Positions 39,220-48,125 of a stretch of DNA of 64,000 nt are shown piece by piece. Each line of letters begins with the position of its first letter. Position 1 is the stretch's first letter. The position numbers were made by a program, and so were the translations under genes. The notes beneath the pieces were generated by a model, which ran no database searches, was not told the origin of the DNA, and saw only the letters and a list, made by a program, of their open reading frames with translations. Source of the stretch: Streptomyces galbus (GTDB lineage Bacteria > Actinomycetota > Actinomycetes > Streptomycetales > Streptomycetaceae); contig NZ_SZPR01000031.1 of NCBI RefSeq assembly GCF_005280195.1, positions 221,080-285,079 of the forward strand. The letters run 5' to 3'.

Positions 39220-39258
39220 AACGGTTTCCCCCGGGTCGCCGTCGAACGGTTTCCCGGG
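39220..39258. repeat. Short direct repeat downstream of the cupin gene
   Basis: AACGGTTTCCCCCGGG (39220-39235) is repeated as AACGGTTTCCCGGG (39245-39258) just past the cupin stop. Too weak to call an operator. Confidence 0.4.
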
Positions 39259-39259
39259 C

Positions 39260-39751
39260 TCAGTGCCGGGTGTCCCAGGCGGGGCTGGTCAGGAAGTGGT
39301 TGTCGTACAGCTCCTGGACCTCCAGCAGGCTCTCCGGGGTGACCTCGCCCAGGCGGATGCGCTGCAGGTGGCGGAAGTAGGCGAAGCGCTCCACGCCCGG
39401 CGTGATCACGATGAGCAGGTCCAGCGGGGCGCCGGGCGCGGCGGCGAAGGCGTGCGGGCGGTCCGGCGGGACGACGATCAGGTCGCCGCGCCCGGCGGTG
39501 ACCACGTCGTCGCCGGACAGGACCTCGGCGGTGCCGTCGAGGACGTAGAACATCTCGGCGGAGTGGTGGTGCACGTGCGGCTTGGCGCCGTCGGCGCCCT
39601 CCGCGAGGGTCACGCGCACCGTGGACAGCGCGCCACCGGTGGCACTGCTGTCGGCCAGCAGCCGTACGGCGACGGGGTCGCCCCCGACCACCTCGGCCTC
39701 GGCGTCACGGACCAGGACGGTCTCGTCGAACTTCGGCACGAACAGCGACAT
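39260..39751 (-). CDS. Single-domain cupin protein
   Basis: 163 residues with one cupin barrel: metal ligands in KPHVHHHSAEMFYVLDGTAE (motif 1: two His and a Glu) and PPDRPHAFAAAPG (motif 2 His). Such proteins are dioxygenases, isomerases or metabolite sensors; this one cannot be assigned. GGGGGAG precedes the ATG. Downstream of the DUF4267 gene in the same direction (51-bp gap), so probably in the regulon of the TetR at 40271. Confidence 0.82.
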   Translation of the reverse strand: MSLFVPKFDETVLVRDAEAEVVGGDPVAVRLLADSSATGGALSTVRVTLAEGADGAKPHVHHHSAEMFYVLDGTAEVLSGDDVVTAGRGDLIVVPPDRPHAFAAAPGAPLDLLIVITPGVERFAYFRHLQRIRLGEVTPESLLEVQELYDNHFLTSPAWDTRH

Positions 39752-39802
39752 CGTCGGCTCCCCCGGTGGGCGTGCGGGCCCGGTGGCCCGTGGTGGACGC
39801 GG

Positions 39803-40174
39803 TCAGACGGCGAACAGCAGGGCCGCGCTGACCAGTACAACGACCGCGGTGGCGAAGTGGATCCCGAACGCGACGGCCTTCTGCCCGCCGTGCCGCAGGA
39901 CGATCACCGTGTCGACGAGCGGGACCAGCGCCACGCAGACCATGAACCAGGCCTCCGCGCGGACCCCGACGAAGGCCAGCAGCGCCAGGCCCACCAGCCC
40001 GAGGGTGCCGTCGCGCAGCCCCTTGACGGACAGGTAGGCCCCCGCGTCGCCGTGCGCGTCGGCCGGCACGCCGTAGCCCGCGGCGGCAGGGGTCGGCCGG
40101 AACCAGAAGCGGTAGCCCAGGAACAGGCAGAACAGGTCGAGCAGGATGGCCAGGGTGTACGCGGTGACGGTCAT
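39803..40174 (-). CDS. Small membrane protein (DUF4267-like), 123 aa
   Basis: Four hydrophobic segments (AYTLAILLDLFCLFLGYRFW; GTLGLVGLALLAFVGV; EAWFMVCVALVPLVDTVIVL; FGIHFATAVVVLVSAALLF) with KGLRDGTLG between the first two, as in DUF4267 proteins. Function unknown. Divergent from a TetR gene across 96 bp holding three copies of TAGC-N3-GCTA; probably repressed by that TetR. Confidence 0.8.
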   Translation of the reverse strand: MTVTAYTLAILLDLFCLFLGYRFWFRPTPAAAGYGVPADAHGDAGAYLSVKGLRDGTLGLVGLALLAFVGVRAEAWFMVCVALVPLVDTVIVLRHGGQKAVAFGIHFATAVVVLVSAALLFAV

Positions 40175-40197
40175 GGGAGCCCCCTGATGAGTGGTGC

Positions 40198-40259
40198 TAG
40201 CGGTGCTAGCTGTTGTAGCGAAGCTAGCACGAGCGCCGACAGGTTGGCTAGCGCTGCTA
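40198..40259. promoter_or_regulatory. Three TAGC-N3-GCTA operator sites
   Basis: TAGC-GGT-GCTA (40198-40208), TAGC-GAA-GCTA (40216-40226) and TAGC-GCT-GCTA (40249-40259) fill the divergent region between the DUF4267 gene and the TetR gene. Identical palindromic arms and spacer length point to one regulator, most likely the adjacent TetR acting on both promoters. Confidence 0.75.
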
Positions 40260-40270
40260 GAATCGGGAGC

Positions 40271-40855
40271 ATGTCGATCCAGACGCGCCGGGAGCGCGAA
40301 CGAGCGGAGCGGGAGCGGCTGATCGTCACGGCCGCGCGCGAGCTGGCCGAGGCCGAGGGCTGGGACGCCGTGACCACACGGCGCCTGGCGGCCGAGATCG
40401 AGTACAGCCAGCCGGTCCTCTACAGCCACTTCAAGGGCAAGGACGCGATCATGGCGGCGGTGGCGGTGGAAGGCTGCGCCGAGCTCGCGGTCGAGCTGCG
40501 CGCCGCACGGGAGGCCGCCTCGGGGGCGCGGGCGCGGCTGGCGGCGGTCGGCGAGGCGTACACGGCGTTCGGCCGGCGGCGGCCCGCGCTGTACGACGCG
40601 ATGTTCACGCACGCCGTGGACCTGCCGTTCGCGACGCCCGAGGCGCCGGCCCCGCTGCAGGAGGCGTTCGGCGAACTGGTGCGGGCGGTGGAGCCCATCG
40701 CCGCCGACGGCGACGACGTCCCCCTGCTGACGGAGACGTTCTGGGCGAGCCTGCACGGCCTGATCACCCTGCTGCGCAGCGCCCGCCTGCCGGAGGCGGA
40801 CCACGCCCGCCGACTGGACCTGCTGATCGGGCACTTCACGGCGGGGAGGGTCTGA
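40271..40855 (+). CDS. TetR-family transcriptional regulator
   Basis: 194 residues. Basic N-terminus (MSIQTRRERERAERERLIVT), helix-turn-helix TTRRLAAEIEYSQPVLYSHF, then a ligand domain with HGLITLLRSARLPEADHARR of the TetR_C group seen in WHG-domain regulators. GGGAG is only 2 nt before the ATG, so the gene may be leaderless or start slightly later. Divergent from the DUF4267-cupin pair with three shared palindromes. Confidence 0.88.
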   Translation: MSIQTRRERERAERERLIVTAARELAEAEGWDAVTTRRLAAEIEYSQPVLYSHFKGKDAIMAAVAVEGCAELAVELRAAREAASGARARLAAVGEAYTAFGRRRPALYDAMFTHAVDLPFATPEAPAPLQEAFGELVRAVEPIAADGDDVPLLTETFWASLHGLITLLRSARLPEADHARRLDLLIGHFTAGRV

Positions 40856-40942
40856 GCGGCAACCCGGGGAGGGCATGAGGCCACGAGGGTCTGAGAGGCG
40901 GCCGGGGAAGGGCCGCCGGCGGGCCTGAGGGCGGCCGGGGGG

Positions 40943-43282
40943 CTACTCGGCGGCCGGCAGGGCCGCTCGGGGGCGTTGCCAGCCGCGGGAGCCGCGGGCC
41001 AGCAGCCACGCGGTCATCTCCTCGGGCGGCATCGCCGCGGCGACCAGCCAGCCCTGCACCGCGTCACAGCCCAGGTCGCGCAGCCGCTCCCAGGTCTCGT
41101 CGTCCTCGACGCCCTCGGCGACGACGAGCAGGCCCAGCGAATGCGCCAGGTCCACCGTGCAGCGCACGATCTCGGCGTCCTCGGCGTCCACGGCCAGCCG
41201 CGCCACGAACGACCGGTCGATCTTCAGCTCGCTGACCGGCAGCCGCCGCAGGTGCACCAGCGAGGAGTACCCGGTGCCGAAGTCGTCCAGGGACATCTTC
41301 ACGCCGTGCCCGGTCAGCGCGTTCAGCGTGTCGGCGGCCCGCTGCGGGTCCTCCAGCAGTACGTGCTCGGTGATCTCCAACTGCAGCGCGCCGGCCGGGA
41401 CCCCGTGCCGGGCCAGCCGCGCGGCCACCGAGCCGGCGAAGCCCGGCGTGTGCACGTCCCGCGGCGAGACGTTCACCGCGACCGGCACGAACAGCTCCTG
41501 CTCCCGCCACCGGGCCACCTGCCCGAGCGCGGTCTCCAGCACGTACTCCGTCAGGTGGGGCATCAGCCCGGAGGACTCGGCGATCGCGATGAACTCGTCC
41601 GGCGGCACCTTCCCGCGCTCCGGGTGCACCCACCGCACCAGCGCCTCCAGACCGGCCACCTGGCCGTCGAAGCGGACCTTCGGCTGGTAGTGCAACTGCA
41701 CCTCGTGGGCGTCCAGGGCCCGGCGCAGGTCGCCCAGCAGGCCCAGCCGGTCGGGGGTGTTCGAGTCCCGCTTCGACTCGTACACCTCCACGCCCGTACG
41801 GTCGCGTTTCGCCTGGTACATCGCCACGTCCGCGCGGCGCAGCAGTCCCTCCGCGTCGAGGGCGTGGTCCGGGAAGACGGCGACCCCGGCACTGGCCTCC
41901 AGCACGAGCGTGAGGCCGTCGAGGTCGAGCGGGGAGCTGAGCGCGGACACCAGGGCGCGCGCGACGCGGGTCGCGGACGTCGTGGAGTCGGCGACGGGCA
42001 GTAAGACGGCGAACTCGTCCCCGCCGAGCCGGGCGACCTCCGCGCCGCGCGGCAGCGCCACCCGCAGCCGGTCGGCCGTCTGGAGCAGCAGTCGGTCCCC
42101 GGCGAGGTGGCCCAGGGTGTCGTTGACCGAGCGGAACCGGTCGAGGTCGATCAGCATGAGCGCGGCGCGGGCCCCGATGCGCTCGGCGTCGTCGAGGGCG
42201 GTCCAGGTGCGCTCCAGCAGCCACTGCCGGTTGGGCAGTCCGGTCAGCGGGTCGCGGAGCTGCTCCTCGGCGCGGGCCCGGGCGATCCACAGCGTGGAGT
42301 CGAGGGCGATCAGCGGGATGGCGAACAGCGGCAGCAGGACGGGCTTGGCGACGGCCACCACGCACACCAGCGGGGCGATGCCGAGCAGGGCGACGGCGAC
42401 CAGGCCCTGCCGGACCAGGGCGGTGCGGGCGACGGTGGGCAGTCCCCCGCGCGGGGCGTTCAGGTACCACAGCAGTACGCGGGTGACGGCGAGGTAGGCG
42501 ACGGCCACCAGGATCACCTGGGGGGCCGTGTAGAGGGTCCAGGTGCCGGGGTCCCAGGGGTTCTCGACGGACGGCACGCGTCCGCAGGCGGCCAGCAGCA
42601 GGGCGCCGGCGCCGATGCCGAGGATGTCCACGGCGCCCTGCAGCACGCCCTGGCGCCAGCGGTGGCGCCGGGCTATGCCGACCAGGACGACGACGGTGAG
42701 GCTGACCATGCCGGCGGGCACCCAGCCGTACAGCAGCAGCACGGCCAGGGTGAGGGCGGCCCCGGAGCCGGTGCCGCCCCACCAGCGGGCCCGGCCGAGC
42801 ATCACCAGGTGGCCGACGATGACGCCGCTGAGCAGGGCGAGCGACCAGCCGGTCGTCCCGGACGGGAACAGCGCGTGGTCGCCGGTGAAGGCGCGGTAGA
42901 AACCGGCGCCCAGGGCGAAGCCGGCGGCCGCGACCACGGCGGCGGGCAGCGCGGGCCAGGACGGGTGGCGTTCGGTGTCGGCGCCGGGCAGTCCGAGGGA
43001 GACCGGGAGGACGGGCAGCAGGCCGCGGGTGCGGGCGTGCGGGGCGGCGGGCGCCACGGGGACGGACGACCCGGACGACCCGGACGCAGACGCAGACGCA
43101 GACGACGCGATCGACGCCGACGGCCCGGACGGCGCGGCACCGGTGGCGGGCCGCCCGGCGGGGTGCCCGGGGGCACCCGGACGCCGGCCCGGCCGGGCCG
43201 GCCACCGGCCCGCCCACCGGGTGCCGGCCGTCCGGAGCCAGGGCAGCCGCGCGTGCGTCGCGGCGCTCTCGGTCGGTTCCAT
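40943..43282 (-). CDS. rmdB: RmdB-type membrane GGDEF-EAL c-di-GMP phosphodiesterase
   Basis: 779 residues: a Ser/Ala-rich N-terminus, about ten membrane helices (roughly 130-370), GGDEF (RLGGDEF near 420) and EAL. The EAL domain is complete: GLEALVRW (near 545), VNVSPRDVH, LEITEHVLLE, SLDDFGTGYSSL, LKIDRSF and VAEGVED. The position where an I-site RxxD would lie reads PRGA, so it is absent. Phosphodiesterase activity is expected; cyclase activity is possible. Position beside ligA and architecture match Streptomyces RmdB. Start ATG 43282 follows GAGAGGGACGGGA; upstream frame is not membrane-protein-like. Confidence 0.88.
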   Translation of the reverse strand: MEPTESAATHARLPWLRTAGTRWAGRWPARPGRRPGAPGHPAGRPATGAAPSGPSASIASSASASASGSSGSSVPVAPAAPHARTRGLLPVLPVSLGLPGADTERHPSWPALPAAVVAAAGFALGAGFYRAFTGDHALFPSGTTGWSLALLSGVIVGHLVMLGRARWWGGTGSGAALTLAVLLLYGWVPAGMVSLTVVVLVGIARRHRWRQGVLQGAVDILGIGAGALLLAACGRVPSVENPWDPGTWTLYTAPQVILVAVAYLAVTRVLLWYLNAPRGGLPTVARTALVRQGLVAVALLGIAPLVCVVAVAKPVLLPLFAIPLIALDSTLWIARARAEEQLRDPLTGLPNRQWLLERTWTALDDAERIGARAALMLIDLDRFRSVNDTLGHLAGDRLLLQTADRLRVALPRGAEVARLGGDEFAVLLPVADSTTSATRVARALVSALSSPLDLDGLTLVLEASAGVAVFPDHALDAEGLLRRADVAMYQAKRDRTGVEVYESKRDSNTPDRLGLLGDLRRALDAHEVQLHYQPKVRFDGQVAGLEALVRWVHPERGKVPPDEFIAIAESSGLMPHLTEYVLETALGQVARWREQELFVPVAVNVSPRDVHTPGFAGSVAARLARHGVPAGALQLEITEHVLLEDPQRAADTLNALTGHGVKMSLDDFGTGYSSLVHLRRLPVSELKIDRSFVARLAVDAEDAEIVRCTVDLAHSLGLLVVAEGVEDDETWERLRDLGCDAVQGWLVAAAMPPEEMTAWLLARGSRGWQRPRAALPAAE

Positions 43283-43494
43283 TCCCGTCCCTCTCACAGC
43301 CGGCGGTGCCCACGCCCCGCGGCCCGATGCCCGACGAACCATCCACGGCGCCGCGTTGGAAAACCCTTTCCCCTGCGCATCGCGAGCGCGGGGATGCCCC
43401 GACCGCAGTGGGGCCCGGCAGGCGCACCTCTCAACAGTAGGCCGCGGAAGGCTTTCACGGGCAGCGGTCGCCGACGGTTGCCCGAATGCGCCCG

Positions 43495-43534
43495 GGCCAC
43501 CCGTATACATCTGATATGCGCTGATCGGGTGGCC
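43495..43534 (-). terminator. Probable ligA terminator
   Basis: GGCCACCCG and CGGGTGGCC, perfect 9-bp arms with a long loop, starting 9 nt after the ligA stop. The loop is AT-rich and could also hold rmdB promoter elements. Confidence 0.5.
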
Positions 43535-43542
43535 TTCAACCG

Positions 43543-45735
43543 CTATTCCTCGGTCGGGAGCGCCACCCCCGCCGCCGCCTCGGGCCCCTGTTCCAGCAGG
43601 ACGACGAACCCGTCCTCGTCCAGCACGGGCACCTTGGCCTGCACCGCCTTGTCGTACTTCGATCCGGGGCTGTCACCCACCACGACGAACGAGGTCTTCT
43701 TGGAGACCGAACCGGTCACCTTCGCACCGCGGCTCTGCAGGGCCTCCTTGGCCGCGTCGCGCGTGAAGTGCTCCAGCGTGCCGGTGACGACGACCGTGAG
43801 CCCCTCCAGGGGACGGGGCCCCTCGTCCTCGGCCGCGGCCTCCTCCTCGAGGCGCACTCCGGCGGCCTTCCACTTGCGCAGGATCTCCTGGTGCCACTCC
43901 TCGGCGAACCACTCCTTGAGCGAGGCGGCGATCGTCGGGCCCACGCCCTCGGTGCCCGCCAGCTCCTCCTCGCTCGCCTGCTGGATCCGGTCGATCGAGC
44001 GGAACTCGCGGGCCAGCGCCTCGGCGGCGACCGGTCCGACGTGACGGATCGACAGGCCGGTGAGCACCCGGGCGAGCGGGCGCTCCTTGGCCGCCGCGAT
44101 GTTGTCCAGCATGGCGAGCGCGTTCTTCTTGAGCTCGCCCTGCTGGTTGGCGAAGACCGTGACGATCTTCTCCTCGCCGGTCTTCGGGTCGCGCTTGGGC
44201 AGCCCGCTGTCCTGGTCGAGGACGTACGCCTTGATGGGCAGCAGCTGCTCCGCGGTGAGGTCGAACAGGTCGCCCTCGTCCTTCAGGGGCGGGTCGGCGG
44301 GCTCCAGGGGCGCGGTCAGCGCGGCGGCGGCGACGTAGCCGAAGTGCTCGATGTCCAGCGCCCTGCGGCCGCCGAGGTAGAACAGGCGCTCGCGCAGCTG
44401 GGCGGGGCAGCCGCGCGCGTTGGGGCAGCGCAGGTCGACGTCGGCCTCCTTCATGGGCCGCAGCGGCGTACCGCACTCGGGGCACTCGGAGGGCATCACG
44501 AACGGGCGCTCGCTGCCGTCGCGCAGGTCGACGACGGGGCCGAGGATCTCGGGGATGACGTCGCCGGCCTTGCGCAGCACCACGGTGTCGCCGATCAGCA
44601 CGCCCTTGGCCTTGACGACGTCTTGGTTGTGCAGGGTGGCGAACTCGACCTCCGAGCCGGCCACCGTGACCGGCTCCACCTGCGCGTACGGCGTGACCCG
44701 GCCCGTACGGCCCACGCCCACGCGGATGTTGACCAGCTTGGTGTTGACCTCCTCGGGCGCGTACTTGTACGCGATGGCCCAGCGCGGGGCGCGGGCCGTG
44801 GAGCCGAGGCGACCCTGCAGGCGGATCTCGTCGAGCTTGACGACGACGCCGTCGATCTCGTGCGCCACGGAGTGGCGGTTCTCGCCGTAGTACGCGATGA
44901 ACTGCCGTACGCCGTCGAGGTCGTCGACGACCCGGTTGTGCGGGGAGGTGGGCAGGCCCCACTCCTTGAGCAGGTCGTACGCCTCGGACAGGCGGGTCAT
45001 GCCCTCGAAGCCCTCCAGGGCGCCGATGCCGTGGACCACCATGTGCAGCGGGCGGGTGGCGGTGACGCGCGGGTCCTTCTGGCGCAGCGAACCGGCCGCC
45101 GCGTTGCGCGGGTTGGCGAACGGCTTGTCGCCCGCCTCGACCAGCCGGGCGTTGAGCTCCTCGAACTTCTCCATCGGGAAGTAGACCTCGCCGCGGATCT
45201 CCACGAGCGTGGGGACGCCGTCGCCGTGGAGGCGGTCGGGGATCTCGGCGATGGTGCGCACGTTGGGCGTGATGTCCTCACCCGTGCGGCCGTCGCCGCG
45301 GGTCGCCGCGCGCGTGAGCCGGCCGTTCTCGTAGGTGAGGTTGACCGCGAGGCCGTCGACCTTCAGCTCGCACAGGAAGTGGTACGCGGAGGTGCCGACG
45401 TCCTTGTGGACGCGCTCGGCCCAGGCGGCGAGCTCCAGGTCGTCGAAGGCGTTGTCCAGCGAGAGCATCCGCTCGCGGTGCTGGACGGCCGTGAACTCCG
45501 TCGCGTACCCGCCCGACACCTTCTGGGTGGGCGAGTCGGGCGTGCGCAGCTCGGGGTGCTCCTCCTCCAGCGCCTCCAGGGACCGCAGCAGGCGGTCGAA
45601 CTCGGCGTCGCTGATGACGGGAGCGTCCTTCACGTAGTAACGGAAGCGGTGCTCCTCGATCTGCTCAGCGAGCTGGGCGTGCCGCTCCCGCGCCTCGGCG
45701 GGCACCGTCGTCTCCGCTTGCTTGTCGCCGGCCAC
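43543..45735 (-). CDS. ligA: NAD-dependent DNA ligase
   Basis: 730-residue essential ligase joining nicks in replication and repair. Adenylation domain with the nucleophilic lysine in CELKVDGLAVNLTYENGRLT, then PRWAIAYKYAPEE; OB fold; zinc finger CPECGTPL...CPNARGCPAQ; helix-hairpin-helix repeats; C-terminal BRCT (LEGLTVVVTGTLEHFTRDAA). An insertion of about 50 residues after the zinc finger (TGEEKIVTVFANQQGELKKN region) is usual in actinobacteria. Lies 15 nt after the MetE-like gene. Confidence 0.97.
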   Translation of the reverse strand: MAGDKQAETTVPAEARERHAQLAEQIEEHRFRYYVKDAPVISDAEFDRLLRSLEALEEEHPELRTPDSPTQKVSGGYATEFTAVQHRERMLSLDNAFDDLELAAWAERVHKDVGTSAYHFLCELKVDGLAVNLTYENGRLTRAATRGDGRTGEDITPNVRTIAEIPDRLHGDGVPTLVEIRGEVYFPMEKFEELNARLVEAGDKPFANPRNAAAGSLRQKDPRVTATRPLHMVVHGIGALEGFEGMTRLSEAYDLLKEWGLPTSPHNRVVDDLDGVRQFIAYYGENRHSVAHEIDGVVVKLDEIRLQGRLGSTARAPRWAIAYKYAPEEVNTKLVNIRVGVGRTGRVTPYAQVEPVTVAGSEVEFATLHNQDVVKAKGVLIGDTVVLRKAGDVIPEILGPVVDLRDGSERPFVMPSECPECGTPLRPMKEADVDLRCPNARGCPAQLRERLFYLGGRRALDIEHFGYVAAAALTAPLEPADPPLKDEGDLFDLTAEQLLPIKAYVLDQDSGLPKRDPKTGEEKIVTVFANQQGELKKNALAMLDNIAAAKERPLARVLTGLSIRHVGPVAAEALAREFRSIDRIQQASEEELAGTEGVGPTIAASLKEWFAEEWHQEILRKWKAAGVRLEEEAAAEDEGPRPLEGLTVVVTGTLEHFTRDAAKEALQSRGAKVTGSVSKKTSFVVVGDSPGSKYDKAVQAKVPVLDEDGFVVLLEQGPEAAAGVALPTEE

Positions 45736-45750
45736 CGTGTTGTCCTCCCG

Positions 45751-46758
45751 TCACTCTGGGTTGTCCGCGAGGGATCTCGCCGCCCGGACGCAGTGGGCGA
45801 GGGCCCGGCGGGCGTACGCGGGCGAAGCGCCCGCGAGGCCGCACGCCGGAGTGACCGTGACAGCCTGCGCGAGAAGCTCCGGCCGCAGCCCCAGCCTGCG
45901 CCACAGCGTCCTGACACCCATGACGCTACCGGCAGGGTCTGACAATGGACCGTCCACGGCGGGTACGACACCGGCGAAGAGCGCGGTGCCGGCCTCGACG
46001 GCCTCACCGATCGCGTCGTCGTCACGCTCGGTGAGCAGGGAGGCGTCGAACGACACGGCGGCCGCACCGGCCCGGCGCAGCAGGGCGAACGGCACGTCCG
46101 GCGCGCAGGAGTGCACCACCACGGGTCCGGTCGTGTGCACCCCGACGACGTCCCGCAGGGTGGCCTCGACCACCTGCCGGTCGACGGCGCGGTGGGTGCG
46201 GTAGCCGCTCGCGGTGCGCACCTGCCCGCGCAGCACGGCGGTGAGGGACGGCTCGTCGAGCTGGAGCACGGGCCGGGCGCCGGGGACGCGGCGGGCGACC
46301 TCGGCCAGGTGCGCGCGCAGGCCCTCGGCGAGGGACCCGGCGAGGTCGCGGCAGGCCCCGGGGTCGGAGAGCGCGGCCTCGCCGTTCTTCATCTCCAGGT
46401 TGGCGGCGAGCGTCCAGGGCCCGACGGCCTGCACCTTCAGCGCGCCCTCGTAGCCCTGGGTGAACTCCTCCAGCGCGTCGAGGTCCTCCACCAGCCAGGA
46501 CCTGGCCCGCCGGGTGTCGCGTCCCGGCCGGTCACCGATCCGCCACCCGCTGGGCTCCACGCGCGCGTACAGCTCGACGAGGAGTCCGGCGGTGCGGCCG
46601 ATCATGTCGGCGCCCGGGCCGCGGGCGGGCAGTTCGGCGAGGTGCGGGAAGTCCTCGAAGGACCCGGTGACGGTCTTGGCGGCCTCCCTGGCGTCGCCGC
46701 CGGGCAGGGAGCCGACGCCGGTGGCGGGCCCGAAGCGGAACTCAGTGTCGTTGCTCAC
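45751..46758 (-). CDS. Cobalamin-independent methionine synthase C-terminal-like protein
   Basis: 335 residues, resembling only the C-terminal catalytic barrel of MetE (full MetE is about 750). FGPATGVGSLPGGDA opens the fold; VHSCAPDVPFALLRRAG contains a zinc-ligand-like H-x-C, and VTPACGLAGASPAYARRAL a second zinc cysteine. Lacking the N-terminal folate barrel it may take methyl groups from another donor or protein. Annotated as methionine synthase in relatives; exact substrate is unclear. Upstream of ligA in the same direction. Confidence 0.8.
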   Translation of the reverse strand: MSNDTEFRFGPATGVGSLPGGDAREAAKTVTGSFEDFPHLAELPARGPGADMIGRTAGLLVELYARVEPSGWRIGDRPGRDTRRARSWLVEDLDALEEFTQGYEGALKVQAVGPWTLAANLEMKNGEAALSDPGACRDLAGSLAEGLRAHLAEVARRVPGARPVLQLDEPSLTAVLRGQVRTASGYRTHRAVDRQVVEATLRDVVGVHTTGPVVVHSCAPDVPFALLRRAGAAAVSFDASLLTERDDDAIGEAVEAGTALFAGVVPAVDGPLSDPAGSVMGVRTLWRRLGLRPELLAQAVTVTPACGLAGASPAYARRALAHCVRAARSLADNPE

Positions 46759-46817
46759 CCCGGCAGCCTACGTAACCCGGCCCGGCCGGTCCCCCGGCCG
46801 GGTCCCCGGGGCGGCGG

Positions 46818-47516
46818 TCAGGCGCCCGGGCGGACCGTCAGGTCGTTGACCTCGGCGTCCCGGGGCAGGTCGAGCGCCATGAGGATCGTCGTGGCGACCG
46901 ACTCCGGGTCGATCCACGCGGACGCGTCGTAGGGCTTGCCCTCCTGCTGGTGGACCTTGGCCTGCATCGGGCTGGCCGTGCGTCCGGGGTAGACGGAGGT
47001 GACCCGGACGCCGTGGCCGTGCTCCTCCTGGCGCAGGGAGTCCGCGAGGGCCTTCAGGCCGTGCTTGGAGGCCGCGTACGCCGCCCAGTCGGCGCTCGCG
47101 CGCAGGCCCGCCCCGGAGTTCACGAACAGCACGTGGCCGCGGCTCGCCCGCAGCTGGGGCAGGAAGTGGCGGGTGAGTTCGGCGGGCGCGATCAGGTTGA
47201 CGTTGAGCTGGTGGCGCCAGGACTTCGGGGTGAGCTCGCCGACCGGGCCGAGGTCGACCACGCCCGCGACGTGCAGCAGCGAGTCGACCCGGTCGGGCAG
47301 CGTCTGGTGGGAGAACGCCCAGCTCAGCCGTTCGGGCTCGGCGAGGTCGCCGACCAGGGTGCGCGCGCCGGGGAACTGCGCGGCCAGCTCCTTGGCCCGT
47401 CCCGCGTCGCGCGCGTGCAGCACGAGCTCGTCCCCGCGCGCGTGCAGGCGGCGGGCGACGGCCGCGCCGATGCCGGAGCCGGCCCCGGTGATCACATGTG
47501 TAGCCATGCCCGCCAT
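46818..47516 (-). CDS. Short-chain dehydrogenase/reductase
   Basis: 232 residues: NAD(P) motif VITGAGSGIGAAVARRLHAR near the N-terminus, LLHVAGVVDLG, catalytic Ser in VLFVNSGAGLRAS, YAASK with the catalytic Tyr and Lys, and SVYPGRTASPM. Substrate unknown. ATG 47516 has GGGAGG 8 nt upstream; an inner ATG three codons later is badly spaced. Confidence 0.87.
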   Translation of the reverse strand: MAGMATHVITGAGSGIGAAVARRLHARGDELVLHARDAGRAKELAAQFPGARTLVGDLAEPERLSWAFSHQTLPDRVDSLLHVAGVVDLGPVGELTPKSWRHQLNVNLIAPAELTRHFLPQLRASRGHVLFVNSGAGLRASADWAAYAASKHGLKALADSLRQEEHGHGVRVTSVYPGRTASPMQAKVHQQEGKPYDASAWIDPESVATTILMALDLPRDAEVNDLTVRPGA

Positions 47517-47534
47517 GCTCGCACCCTCCCGGAC

Positions 47535-48074
47535 TCAGGCGATGCCCTGGCTCTCCTCCAGGTAGGCCAGCGCCCCCACCGGCTCCTCCGCGAAGAACAC
47601 CAGCTCGGTCAGGGGCCGGGGCAGGAAGCCCTCCGCGTCCATGCGCCGGAACTGCTCCTTGAGCCCGTCGTAGAACCCGGCGGTGTTCAGCAGCACGACC
47701 GGCTTGTCGGTGTGCCCGTGCTTCTTCAGCTCCAGGATCTCGGTGGCCTCGTCGAGGGTGCCCGTGCCGCCCACCATGATCACCACGGCGTCCGCCTTCT
47801 CCAGCAGCAGCCGCTTGCGCTCGGCGAGATCCTTGGCGACCACCATGTCGTCGACGCCCGGACGGACCCGCGCGGACAGGAACTCCACCGAGACCCCGCA
47901 CAGGCGTCCGCCCGCCTCCTGCACGCCGTCCGCGACCACCTTCATCAGCCCGACGTCGGACCCGCCCCAGACCAGCGTGTGGCCGCCCCGGCCGAGGAGT
48001 TCGGCGAACTCGCGCGCGGGACGGGTGTAGCGGTCGTCGAGGTCGGCGGCGGAGAGGAAGACACAGATACGCAT
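47535..48074 (-). CDS. LOG-family protein (TIGR00730-like), possible cytokinin-riboside phosphoribohydrolase
   Basis: 179 residues with a Rossmann-like fold: MRICVFLSAADLDDRYTRPA, LVWGGSDVGLMKVVADGVQE, and MVGGTGTLDEATEILELKKH. LOG enzymes release adenine-type bases from nucleoside monophosphates; the signature PGGxGTxxE here reads VGGTGTLDE, keeping the glycines and glutamate but losing the proline. Activity is likely but unproven. Weak ribosome site before ATG 48074. Follows closely on the SDR gene's promoter side (19-bp gap). Confidence 0.82.
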   Translation of the reverse strand: MRICVFLSAADLDDRYTRPAREFAELLGRGGHTLVWGGSDVGLMKVVADGVQEAGGRLCGVSVEFLSARVRPGVDDMVVAKDLAERKRLLLEKADAVVIMVGGTGTLDEATEILELKKHGHTDKPVVLLNTAGFYDGLKEQFRRMDAEGFLPRPLTELVFFAEEPVGALAYLEESQGIA

Positions 48075-48125
48075 GGCGTCCACGGTACGCGGGAAGATTC
48101 GCGGCCCCGCGGGCGCTGTCCGTAC

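Noticed and set aside
43070..43130. Short tandem repeats (GACGACCCG, GACGCA) in the rmdB gene
   Set aside because: They encode the Ser/Ala-rich N-terminal segment of RmdB; ordinary low complexity.
43283..43542. BldD box upstream of rmdB
   Set aside because: I scanned for the TnACnCWGnGTnA pattern and found no acceptable match.
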